Positions 51,130 through 61,448 of a stretch of DNA of 64,000 nucleotides are shown piece after piece. The notes beneath the pieces were generated by a model, which did no database searches, had not been told where the DNA came from, and saw nothing but the letters and a program-made list of their open reading frames with translations. Numbering within the stretch: the stretch's first letter is position 1; each line of letters starts with the position of its first letter. The DNA comes from Marsupella aquatica (lineage: Eukaryota; Marchantiophyta). The DNA is taken from assembly GCA_973895155.1 (NCBI GenBank), contig OZ316892.1, forward strand, positions 26,226,001-26,290,000, given 5' to 3'. Both the position numbers and the translations under genes were made by a program.

Positions 51130-52679
51130 ATGATAACTAGTCGGCGTCACCGACACTAAGGACACAACCACGATCCACTAGGAATCACCTCCAATGGTGG
51201 TGTCAAACACGACATGTGCCATCCTCTAGAACACTTATCACAAATCAACATAGTAGCTACTCCTTGAGCAGATCCACACAACATACACTTCAAACCAACA
51301 CGAACATGTGCTAAGCTTGGATTTACTGTACCATCAATGTTTGGAAGATGACATGGTGCACAGTTGCGCACATGATCCTTCCAAACCATACCATCACGTC
51401 CCTCCAACATCAGGACACCAGAAGGCAACACTTCACGCACACGCAAAATGGTCCGACCTGCGGTCACATCAAGTGTCGTTGGTGCTGTCTGCTGCAAATA
51501 AACATAATTACCTGGATGAAATCGTCGAATCCTCGCACGATAACCCCCTCCATGAATAATAGCATACCGCAAAGTATCACGATGCTGGGCATTAGCAAGG
51601 TTGTCAAAGGCCATGGGCATGACTCTCTCAAAAACTCGTGCCCTCTCTGAACAAACCTTTACCCAAATATCTGGATCATCCAAATCCACAATAGTTGCAA
51701 CATCATGACGAATAGCCGTTGGCAAATCTGGCTCTCTACCATAGAGCAAGAAATAGGGTGAGAAGGATGCAAGTGATGCTTGTCGACTGAAACGGTAGCC
51801 CATAGCTAACCAAGGTAATTGGAGATCCCAGTCTCCCAAATGACCAACCTGCAAGCCATACTTGCGCAATCCTCTCTTCACAGTTTGTACAACTCTCTTT
51901 GCCAATCCATTTGCCTCAGGATGATCGCGAGAAGTAGTACGATGGTCAATCAAAGCTTGCTCACACAAACCCTCAAAATCTCCACGGAATTTCGTGCCCT
52001 GATCAGTCAACACCTCAGCTAGTGCTCCAAAGTGATTGAGTACTCGATCCAGAAATGTGGTAGCCACTCCTCCACTAGCTTTATCTGGCAATGCCACTAG
52101 TTCAATCCACTTGGAGAAGTGCTCCACCATAACCAAAACATAACGGTTATGTCGTTGGGTGAGAGGCAATGGACTAGCAAAGTCCAAACTCCATCTATAC
52201 CCCAACCCATGATTGGCAATGGATGCAATTGGGGAGTGGGAGCATTAAATGATGCCCTCACTCGATCACATACCACACACTTAGCTATCAGTTGCTGGAC
52301 ATGAGTGTGCATACCACGCCACAATACTGTGTCTGCATCAAACTGTAAGTGCGCTTCACACCAAAGTGACCCAACTCCTCGTGCGCATGTCGCACCAAAT
52401 GTACTCGTTGTGATGGTTTTGGTACCACCAATACCTTACCATCACGTAGTACTCTCAAAAGATGGTTTCCTTCCCATCGAAACCTCTTCGCTCTCTGTAG
52501 AACCCTGTCACGTTCCTTGGCATCAACACTGCCAACAATAGAACCACTGCGTAGATATTCCAACACTCTCACATCATTGTGAATATCTTGCTGTCTAAAA
52601 GTTACCTGACCAACATCCACATCTGAAGACTCATCATCTGCTTCATCCAATGAAGTAGAGTCCACAGAACCACTGCATG
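51130..52679 (-). pseudogene. Integrase with C-terminal PHD finger, broken
   Basis: The HHCC zinc domain has HAHEELGHFGVKRTYSLM and, in another frame, KCVVCDRVRASF. The catalytic core has SLDFASPLP (D), LTDQGTKFRG (D) and HPEANGLAKR (E). The C-terminal domain has RRFHPGNYVYLQQ and ILRVREVLPSGVLMLEGRDG. A PHD-type C4HC3 finger follows: CMLC, ICDKC, GWHMSC, then SWLCP. The stop at 51156 (TAG) falls between the last two zinc ligands; the next codons are TGT CGG TGA, so the final Cys lies just after it. Two frameshifts lie near 52320 and 52210. The finger occupies the place where chromoviruses carry a chromodomain. Confidence 0.9.
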
Positions 52680-54399
52680 CTGGAACCCAACAAAGGAAGG
52701 CAGATGCATGTCATCCTGGCACCATCTCCTTATCTGACTCATCATGTCATCTGGCTCCAGTCTCATTCTCCTTACTGGTACATGGATTGCGGCTCAACCG
52801 ATCTGCATCCAAATTTACCTTTCCAGGCCTATGCATCACCTGGAAATCATACTCCTGTAACAACAATGTCCATCATGCAAGCTTCCCAGTAAGCTTGTCA
52901 GACTCCATTAACCACTTGAGAGGCTGATGATCAGTGATCAAAGTGAAAGGATTACCAAACAAGTAACAACGGAAGTGTGCCATAGCCCACACTATTGTCA
53001 AACACTCTCCCTCATAAGAGCTATACTTAGCCTCTGCTGAATTGTTTGATCTACTGGCATATGCCACAACAAACTCATGCCCTTCATCATCTTTCTAAGT
53101 CAGCACTGCTCCAAGTCCTACTCCACTCCAATTAGTGTGTAGCTGAAATGGTCTCCCTGAAATGGGTCTTCTCAAAATAGGGGATGATGTCAATCTTTCT
53201 TTCAACTCCTGAAAGGCATGCTCCTGATCATCACCCCAAATCCATTTCTAATCCAACTTAGTGAGTATGGTCAAAGGTTTAGCAAGTTGGCTAAATCCTT
53301 TAACATACCTCCTATAGTAGCTCGCCAATCCCAAGAATGCACAAATTTTGCTCACATCAGCAGGACGAGGAATCTGTGTAATGGCCTCCACTTTAGTCTG
53401 TTGTACATCCAATCCCCCTGGGTATATAGTGTGGCCCAAATACTCAATCTGTTTTTGGAATAACTTACACTTGCCAGGATGGAGCTTCAACCCATCTGCT
53501 CTCAATCTCTCCAACACAATCTGCAAGTGCTGCTGATGTTCTTCCACAGTGGAAGAATAAACCAAAATATCATCAATATAACATCTCACAAAATCCAACC
53601 CTGCAAGAATTCGATCCATGACTCTCTGGAATTCAGCTGGTGCATTCTTCAACCCAAATGATAAGAACAACCACTGATACAAACGATCCTTGCCATACGA
53701 ATCAATTCCCCATAATGCTTTCTTGGACCTGTCAAAATGTCTGATTGGAAGCTGATGGTACCCTGCCCTCAGATCCAATGAACTAAAAACCTTTGCATGC
53801 CCCACTGCATCAAAGATCTCCTCAGGTGTGGGCATGGCATATCGATCAGATTTTGTCTGACGATTAATAGGTCGGTAATCACCACACATGCGCCTATTCG
53901 TGTAATTATCATGCACATCCTTCTTGGCTGGCATCATTGTGGCAGATGCATACTCCCCGTATGAGATCTCCACCAAACCAGCCTCCAACAAATCCTGAGT
54001 TTTGCTTTGAATCAGAGCTCTCTCCATGTCACTATAACGGTATGGTCTACGAAAGATTGGCGCATCACTAGCCAATTCAATCTGAATACCAGGGCCCTTC
54101 AATGTCCCCAAATCCTTCATGCTGAATGCAAAATAATTCCAGTAACTCTTCAGGAATCGATGCATGCGACGTCTCTCCTCCCCTGTCAACTTAGGACCAA
54201 TCTGTGGCTCCCAACTCTCCACCAGATCCCTAATATCTTTTTGTAGGGTAGAAGAGATAGCCGATGATTGCTATTTAGCAGTAGATTGAGCAGTCCCTTC
54301 CTGCTCAACAATCTGTCCAGCCTTGGCCAATCCTGCCATAGGTCCATGGACTGTCTGCTCGCCCCCAGTTGTGGTCACTACTGTCTCAGTAGACCGCAA
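52680..54399 (-). pseudogene. Reverse transcriptase and RNase H, broken
   Basis: RT shows APIFRRPYRYSDMER, MMPAKKDV, RMCGDYRPINRQT, FSSLDLRAGYHQLPI, LSFGLKNAPAEFQRVM and the catalytic box CYIDDILVYS, typical of Ty3/gypsy (YxDD). The connection has FLGLASYYRRYVKGFS. RNase H follows with VVAYASRSNNSAEAKYSSYE and LITDHQPLKWLM. Stops: 54271, 53248 and 53095 (TAG), then 52873, 52747 and 52711 (TGA). Apart from stops the frame is continuous from the methyltransferase to the integrase N-terminus. Only the nonsense codons prevent translation here. Confidence 0.92.
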
Positions 54400-55640
54400 G
54401 TTCACTAATGGACGATCAGTAACACCAGTAGAACGCATCTGCAATTGTTTAGCGACCCCCAAGCTGAGAATCCAAGTCAAGCAATTCAAATCCATTGCTT
54501 GACCAAGAACCTGGCGGCGTGAACTCTCTGACACCGAGGCAACGGCAGTGGTGCTTGTCAAAAATCCCATAGCACGTTCCCTCTCATCAGTAGTAGGTTC
54601 CACTAACTGTTGGAGAGCTGTGTCCCACACAAGTCTAGGGCCACCTGCTCTGAATGCATATGAAGCAGAGTGGCTTACAAAAGTGGGTAATGCACAACGT
54701 GGGCGCCCAACGACATTGACCACCGCCAATGGAGGTCTGTCAGACTGGGTCACATGTTGTGCACAACGCCCTGGATCCAAAATATCATCCACCACCAAGG
54801 ATGTTGAGCGAGGAATGCTATCAAATGCTCGCTTCAACACCTCACAAGGTAACAAATTAGTCCACCACAAGCGTGGACGATGTGCACGAGAACCCACACG
54901 TGCAACATCCAATAACATAGCAGGTCCAATCCAAGATCTGACCTGATGAATACTAGCAACAAGTCAATGACGATCATCACCCAATAGTGGCACATTCTCC
55001 AAAATGTAGGCAGGGGAATGTGTTTGATGTAATTGGAGATGACGCAATATCTGTAACATCTCCCAAAACAATGCAGAGCGTGGATCATGAAGTCCATGTC
55101 CAACTCCAGCTCTGGATTGGCCCTGACATGGCCAACTTGCAATCACCAAATCAATAGGGCCAACGCGATCCAAATGATCCGCTCCCAATAGTGAAATATC
55201 AGCAGGCAGTGCATGCTGATAGCCACGAACAGCATCCACTGGCAACAACTATGGATAACGATCCACCAACATAGCCACATGGCGCAATGAGACTCTCCGT
55301 GCTATCTCATCTATCTCCACATACAAGTAGCAACGCACAGGAATTCCAGCGTGAAGAATAGCAGCAAATCCAGTGCTAATCCCACCAAATAGATCCAACA
55401 AACAAATACCCTCTAGTGGGTACTGCCAAGCAATAGGAGTGGTATCCAATGGTGAAAGAGTCACCGGTCCATTTGCAAGAGGCTGCTCTGCTCCTGACTA
55501 TGGTGTAAAAGCATGACGCCATGCATCATGTACCAATCGTGCTGCCCTTTGCGGCAAGGCCTGTGCAACACCCCATATTGGTGGCACAATACTAGTTGGA
55601 TTGGGATGATCCCATCCAGGTTGCTCCTGCGCACCATCTG
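54400..55640 (-). pseudogene. C5-cytosine DNA methyltransferase domain of the retrotransposon
   Basis: It would transfer a methyl group from S-adenosylmethionine to cytosine C5. Motifs occur in canonical order. Motif I is LLDLFGGISTGFAAIL (about 55360-55410) and II is YVEIDEIARRV. Motif IV is IDLVIASWPCQGQSRAG, with the PC catalytic cysteine, and then DPRSALFWEM. Motif VI is YILENVPLLG, VIII is VGSRAHRPRLWW, the late ERERAMGF follows, and X is RQVLGQAMDLNCLTWI. That is about 350 residues, with no ADD, PWWP, BAH, UBA or chromo domain in view. The GF...LGQAM end recalls DNMT3/DRM-type enzymes, but I cannot place the family. Stops at 55498 and 55249 (TAG) and 54964 (TGA) break it, while every catalytic motif remains recognisable. 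It is in frame with the downstream RT. Confidence 0.9.
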
Positions 55641-56645
55641 CTCCTCATGTGACTCCTCCAATGGTGGAACATCCGCTGCATGCGTATTACCCTCAATCAA
55701 ATCATCAAGTCCAGTAATCACACCACTGAATGCTGATAAAGACAATAGTGTGGATTTAGGGCCTCCAACAGGTCCACTAAATCGCACTGGCAACCTACTC
55801 AATCGAGCATCTCCTGACTGCCAATCAGGTCTATATGACACTGATTCATCCCAAAAATCAAGAATAAATCCCATGGGGTAGAGCACTGTACATCCCACCA
55901 ACACATTATATGAATCTGCCTTAGTCAAAATAGCTCACGCCTGTATCTGTGAGCTATCTATCGCATGACCTTCCTGAATCCTCAAATCAAGTGGTCTCTT
56001 GGTGATATGCTGTGTAGGTGTAGGTCCCCCCAAGGAAGTCTGAATGGGAAATGGACAATCCTCCAAATCCTCTGGATGCAATCCCAATCCGCGTATGACA
56101 GACTTTCCCAACATCAAGGGCTGAGCACCAGTATCCAGTAACACTCTCGCTGGCTGGTATACCACTCTAGAAGGCCCAACTAATCAGAAGATACCACTCC
56201 GATTATCCAATGACACAACACTAGGGTTAAACCTAGTCCTCTCAAATGCAGGATGTGCTGGTAAATCCACCAACTTTGCCGCTGATGCATGCCACGTCTC
56301 ACTAGTAGCAGTAGGTGGTGTCAACTTTACTGCTCCAGAACTGCATGCTGCTTCTACATGAGAAGCCAAAACTGGAGTATCCTCGCATAATGTGGCTGCC
56401 AATCTAAACACATCAGCTGGACCAACTCCCAAGTTCAGCATGTCTGTCGCTGAAAATAATGGGGTGCGCACTATGGTAGTAGCCGCCCCCAGCAGGGTAC
56501 CTGTCATCCCTGCCGCATCACTACTTGATTTTGCCAACTTACCCACACTACGGTTTGTCCGAACCGGGTTCATAGAGGTAGTCTGAACTGTCTCTGACAA
56601 TATAAAAGATTGAGGAAGCTTTGTCTGCCGACGTGCATCCCCCTT
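55640..56645 (-). pseudogene. Retroviral-type aspartic protease region, broken
   Basis: It continues the gag frame after the TAG at 56646. The active-site motif is VLLDTGAQPLMLG (about 56095-56145), followed by GLGLHPEDLEDCPFPIQTS and SYNVLVGCTVLYPMGFILDFW. Stops at 56184 and 55935 (both TGA) and a frameshift near 55620 separate it from the methyltransferase. Protease before RT fits the Ty3/gypsy polyprotein. Confidence 0.82.
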
Positions 56646-56648
56646 CTA

Positions 56649-58260
56649 TGGATCTAGCTCCACTACTGCTCCTCGGGGCTCAAGAGCTTTGGCTGCTCTA
56701 CGTGTCAAAGCTGCTGATGCATCAATATGTGCAGTGCCACACATGAATCCCATGGTGGCAAGGTCTCCATTAGCCCCATAAGATGTGGAAGCCCCATAGG
56801 ATGTAGAAGCCCCATCACCAGAAGCAGGTCTCACCTGAGAACTAGCCATAGCAGCTAGTTGTTGCTCCAATTGAGCAATCTTAGCATCCTTAGGATCTGT
56901 GGTCATAGCAAGAGTAGCATCACCTCCCTGCCTTGCTGCATGTGGCATACATCGGCCACGACCACCACCTCTACCTCCTCTTCCCTCATCATGTGTGCGT
57001 TGTCCTCCTCTCCGTACCTCGGGATGGAGTGAGAAACACCTATCCTTGGTGTGTCCAGGAACTCCACAATGATCACACTGTCGCTGATCAGGTGCTGAGG
57101 CCCCTCCTGGCCCTCTATGATCCGGTCAATATCGTTGTGCATGGTCCCCACCACAAGTCCAACATCCTGACTGCTGTCCAGCATAGGAAGGCACAGGTCT
57201 CTGACTTGTAGACTCTCGTGCAATAGGCTTCTCCCTCTGGGTCTTCCGTGCAGTAGGTTGTGGTGTGGGTGTAGATGCAGCCTTTGGTGCTTCCTTGGCA
57301 AATCCGGAAGTCACCACCTTCTCATTCACCATATTGAGCTCAATTCGCTCAGAAAGTGTAAAAACAACTGCCAATGTGGGATCTGCATCCCTAAGCAAAG
57401 TGACATCTCTCACTCTACGTCGCAATTCTCTATCCAGAATTGCATACCAAAATTGGACTGCCTGAGCCTCTGTCACTCCCTTGGTGACAGTGATCAATCT
57501 GCGCATACGAGTGTATGCCTCACGTAGACTCTCTCCAGTCTTGCGCTGAAACTCTTGGAGACCCTTCAACTTATCAGTCCTCACACCCTGATAGTTTTGC
57601 TTTAATACTTCAAAGAACTCCACCACAGGGTTAAATGTTGGCGCAACTCCAACCCCTATCACAATTGCACTGGTAGGAGTAGCGGTGGATGTTGTTGGAG
57701 TGGTACTGGTAGATGGTGTGCCACTCTGGCTAGTGCTGCTAGAAGAAGCAAACAGCTATAGCAATGGGTTGGGCAGCCGCTTTAGTGCCATAGGTGATGG
57801 ACACATAATTAGGCGACCAATGCTGCCTCCATGCCTCAATCTCAACCAAATGAGCCTTCCAAAACTCATGGTAATCATCCATGGGTGGCCCCTCCAAATG
57901 CTGAAATAATCCCTTCCATGCCATGAAAGGGGTAAACAACGTGGCATTACGCAATGATTGCATATCGCACCATGTATCAAACTCCTAGATGAAGTCATCC
58001 AGATCAATAGTGCCAACAGCACCAGAGTATCGTCGTGGGCCCTTTGTAGCCCCGTACATCTCTTCCATATCCCACAACAAAGGTGCAATCACCTGATGAC
58101 AAGGAGAACTGATCACAGAGTCCTCGTCAAAATCACTCTCTGAAGATGCACTTGCAACTGATATCAATGTCGTTGGCCGAAACGACACCCCACTTCGAGT
58201 GAAACCGGTCCTCTGTCCCTCGGACAACCCCGTAGCACCCGAAGAATCCGTGATGACAAA
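56649..58260 (-). pseudogene. gag, broken
   Basis: Nucleocapsid and capsid precursor of the element. The N-terminal part has ATGLSEGQRTGFTRSG-like sequence. A stop at 57985 (TAG) interrupts it before EFDTWCDMQS and WKGLFQHLEGPPMDDYHEFW. A frameshift near 57770 leads to a serine/threonine-rich linker and then the gag core FNPVVEFFEVLKQNYQG, LQEFQRKTGESLREAYTRM. One zinc knuckle is complete (CDHCGVPGHTKDRC, about 57050-57095). A partial one, CWTCGGDH, lies just before the TGA at 57126. An RG-rich stretch and a tandem STSYGA pair follow. The exact start is uncertain (58230-58300). Confidence 0.8.
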
Positions 58261-58502
58261 TCTGCCCTAAATCATCACCATCACCTTCATAATAGGCTTC
58301 ACAATGCCCCAATATTGTAGCTAAGAATCCATGCAAAATTGATCCAATCTATGCATCCAGATGGATTCAGAAGTATCAAAAACCTCTAGGTAGCTTCTGA
58401 TTTGGCCCAAAACAGGACTCTAGACAAACTAATAAGTGTATAAAGCCCCCTGGCCCTTCAACTTAGACAACAAGTTGTGAAAGCTTGTGTGTACACTGCA
58501 TG

Positions 58503-58585
58503 CCATAAGAACTCCATGGTTAAGTACGCGCAGGAGGAATAACTTTGGGATGGGTGACCTCCCCCTTGGAGTTATGCACCAACTT
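58503..58585 (+). other. 5S rRNA-like segment in the retrotransposon leader
   Basis: AGAACTCCATGGTTAAGTAC, then a shortened hinge, then GGGATGGGTGACCTCCCCCT and GGAGTTATGCACC parallel the 3' two thirds of eukaryotic 5S rRNA: the AACTCC..GTTAAG part of box A, the GATGGGTGAC intermediate element and the end. The first ~40 nt of 5S are not recognisable. Orientation is opposite to the element's sense. It is diverged, so not a functional 5S gene. Confidence 0.65.
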
Positions 58586-58813
58586 AGGCACTCCAAACCA
58601 ACCAATTGTCAACTACTCCTCCCGTACCAGCAAGCTGCCTTGCGGCCCGCTCCAGTCCCGCTCCTGCTCCGCCCTCACGCCCCTTGTCACAAGTCGCCTT
58701 GAAACATCGAGATGAGCCTGAGGGAGCCCTTCACACCCGCCACACTCCGATACGTCGGGGTGAACCTCCAATTCAAATTCATTCAACAATCATCCGGACG
58801 CTCGGTCCGCAAG

Positions 58814-59260
58814 TTGGAGTGGGATGATCCCAATCCAAGTCCTTCACGTCCACTACACAGGTGAAGTCACCAACATACAATTGGATTGGGTTGATCCTAA
58901 TCCAAATCCACTTCAAGGTCCAGATGACGTCTCTGGACACGCCAACATACAGTTGGATTGGGATGATCCCAATCCAAATTCACCTTCGCCCAAAATCAAG
59001 TTTCCAACGTTGTCAATGTACAGTTGGATTGGGATGATCCCAGTCCAACTTCAACTTCAAGTCCAAATGGAGTCCAAAGTTATCAGTGTATAGTTGGATT
59101 GAGATGATCCTAGTCCAAATCCAACTTCGAGTCAAAATGCGGTCTCAAGAGACACCCACAATTGGACTCGGATGATCCCAATCCAAATCCAACTTTGAGT
59201 CAAAATAAAGTCTCAAGAGACAACCCACGATTGGACTCGGATGATCCCAGTCCAAAACAA
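58814..59260. repeat. Seven ~71-bp repeats, each centred on a GGATTGGGATGATCCCAATCC palindrome
   Basis: Imperfect palindromes (core TTGGATTGGGATGATCC, mirrored) start near 58817, 58878, 58950, 59021, 59092, 59161 and 59231. The 45 bases between them are much less conserved than the palindrome, except for CA(A/G)TTGGA at the left edge. The same core occurs once more inside the element at about 55597-55620, near the protease-methyltransferase boundary. Confidence 0.85.
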
Positions 59261-59834
59261 GGCGCACCACAAAACACGCCGCAATTCTTGGACCAAAACA
59301 CTGTTCAACAATATTGTCGTTTTCCTTGTGCCCTAGGTCACCGCTGCACCTCGTCGCAATGCAGACTCCATCGTGACACCGACGACACAATTCACCAACA
59401 TTTGATTGTCACTTTCTTTGTAAAAGTGTACTATCCATCAACGAATCTCAAATCCGCAATAGCCTTTGCGATGCTGCAACGCAATCGGTAAGGACTAGAA
59501 CTCCAAAAACACAATGTAGCAACTAGCACTCAAAGCGCCTTGTGATCTTTGATCAGTCTTTCATTGCCATATTCGACAAGCTCCAAATGTCAATTCGATA
59601 ATCAACTTCAAACAGGACTTCAATGAACAAACTATTAGAGAGCTGCAAATAGCACCAAGCTGCGCTCTCAGAGTAATCAATAGCTCACAATCCCCAATCA
59701 ACCAGCCGCTGATCTGACTTGAGCTACCACAAATCAACCAACAAGCTCTCCACGATCCAAGCTACCATGGATCAACTCTGCAATACAGCAAGCTTCGAAA
59801 CAGCTTCGAATCAACTTGCAGTGATCTTTCGATG

Positions 59835-60156
59835 TAATCTTTTCAAGTGCAGAAAATGGAACAACAATCGACGCCAATCTGACAACGATCCATCCAATGC
59901 GATCACACACGTATGTCAAGCCCAACGCACCTTGTGCTTCAAGGAATCCACGTTACATAAGAGAGCTCTCAGCCACCATAGCTAAGCTCTCCACTTCAGG
60001 CTCAACATCGAAAGCTAACCCTTTTGATGCCTCACAAGAGAGAACTACTCTCTTACACAAACCTAACAGAACCTTATCGGCTCATATAGCACACATACTA
60101 AACATACGGATTTAGATAGTACGATACACTCTAACACTACCTAGAATGGTGTGACA
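59835..60156 (-). repeat. 5' LTR, truncated relative to the 3' LTR
   Basis: 322 bases starting TGTCACACC in sense. They match 50512-50833 with about nine differences, then diverge abruptly after GAAAAGATTA. I could not identify a standard initiator-Met primer binding site directly after the divergence point. Confidence 0.75.
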
Positions 60157-61448
60157 CCTTTGTTCTTCTATAAGTTATTATAGAGTGAGTTTCTGCCTTA
60201 CAAAGACCAAATTGGGTCACTTGTCACTGTAGCCATTTCAACCACGAACCATGCTCAGAATCACAGTAACCGAGCGTTGTCAAGCCGCAACCATTCCCGG
60301 GCCACAAACTGAACCGGAGGCGTTGAATGTTTGTGCCGCTTATACATCGACATTAGGGTTATTCTCATGCGAAGACATTGACATGAATGTCTTCGCTTCA
60401 TAAACATCATTCTGCATTTTTTTATATCCTCCCATTCTGTTTTCTTGTCCATGCTCGAACGGTGACGACTTCTCAGCGGCTTTTCACGAGGCACATGGTT
60501 CACATGTACAATTGATCGAAGTGAGGTTTAAGGATCATGGGAGGATATCAAAAAATACCCTGAACCCTAAATACCCCTTCATATGGAGAGTTTCAATCTA
60601 TAATTTAATTGGTAATGTCCGATCATATTTCAGTCATGGTTGGTATGAATGCACTGTTTGGGAAGACATTGTGGACATTATCTTCCCACCACACTTAGCA
60701 TTGTCTTCTCACCTAAATTCAATTTGCAATTAGTGATAGATACTGGTCCCCTATTAACATTTCATTGGCTGGTTTTGTAATGTAGACCTGGTTATTATTT
60801 ACTCTTGGGTTGTTCCCCTTTCATGTGATTGTCTTACTACTTTATAGCCCTGGTTTTTGCTGAGTGCATTCATATCAACCATGACTGAATCAAGATCGGA
60901 CATTACCAATTAAATTATAGAAACTCTCCATATGAAGGGGTATTTAGGGTTTTTGATATCCTGCCATTCCTTAAACCTCACTTCAGTTGTACATGTGAAC
61001 CATGCCCGTCGTGAAAAGCCGCTGAGAAGTCATCACTGTTCGAATGTGGACAAGAAAAACAGAATGGGAGGATATCAAAAAAATGCAGAATGATGTTTGT
61101 AAAGTGAAGACATTCATGTCAATGTCTAAGCATGAGAATAACCCTAATGTTGATGTATAAGCAACGCAAACATTCAACGCCTACAGTTCAGTTTGGGGCC
61201 CGGGAACGGTTGCGGCTTGACAACGCTCGGTCACTGTGATTAGCATAGTTTGTGGTTGAAATGGCTACAGTGACAAGTGACCCAATTTGGTCTTTATAAG
61301 GCAGAAACTCACTCTATAATAACTTATAGAAGAACAAAGGGTACGGATCATAAAGAGGGGGTCGATTGGGGCAAAAATGTTTGCAGGGGTTGATCAAGCA
61401 AACTATCTCCAGGAGGGGGTCTATTAAGCATATCCCTCAAATTTTATG

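Larger units (their letters stand above)
58261..59834 (-). other. Retrotransposon leader (5' untranslated region)
   Basis: About 1.5 kb lie between the 5' LTR homology and gag. It holds the 71-bp palindrome array and the 5S-like segment, listed separately. Plus-strand openings at 58824-59093 and 59162-59491 are produced by the array (repeated LDWDDPNPN) and are antisense to the element. Confidence 0.6.
50392..60156 (-). mobile_element. Ty3/gypsy-type LTR retrotransposon carrying a DNA methyltransferase and a PHD finger
   Basis: This 9.8-kb element is transcribed leftward, with TG...CA termini and a 4-bp duplication CCTT (50388-50391 and 60157-60160). It disrupts the long-TIR element, whose right arm preserves the uninterrupted target GTACCCTTTGTTC. 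Order in sense: 5' LTR part, long leader, gag, protease, C5 DNA methyltransferase, RT, RNase H, integrase, PHD finger, purine tract, 3' LTR. Integrase after RT-RNase H defines the Ty3/gypsy order. The coding region has at least 15 in-frame stops and about four frameshifts, so this copy is dead. The LTRs remain about 97% identical over 322 bases (about nine differences, seven of them transitions), so insertion was fairly recent. Confidence 0.93.
50289..61438. mobile_element. Mutator-like long-TIR (foldback) element, interrupted by the retrotransposon
   Basis: The left end GAGGGATATGCT(C)AATAGACC at 50289 mirrors the right end at 61438. Both are flanked by AAATTTTATG (50279-50288 and 61439-61448), a 10-bp target duplication of the size Mutator-like elements make. 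The left arm runs 50289-50391 and resumes at 60157-60656 after the nested insertion. The right arm is 60863-61438. The arms are about 0.6 kb and highly similar with scattered differences. The spacer 60657-60862 encodes nothing I recognise, so the element is non-autonomous. Without the insertion it is about 1.4 kb. Confidence 0.88.

Noticed and set aside
58824-59491. Plus-strand frames with repeated LDWDDPNPN, suggesting a repeat protein
   Set aside because: The repetition comes from the palindromic DNA array, is antisense to the retrotransposon and is broken by stops between copies.
60657-60862. Possible transposase gene in the foldback element
   Set aside because: Only about 200 bp remain between the arms and no catalytic motif is visible; the element is non-autonomous.
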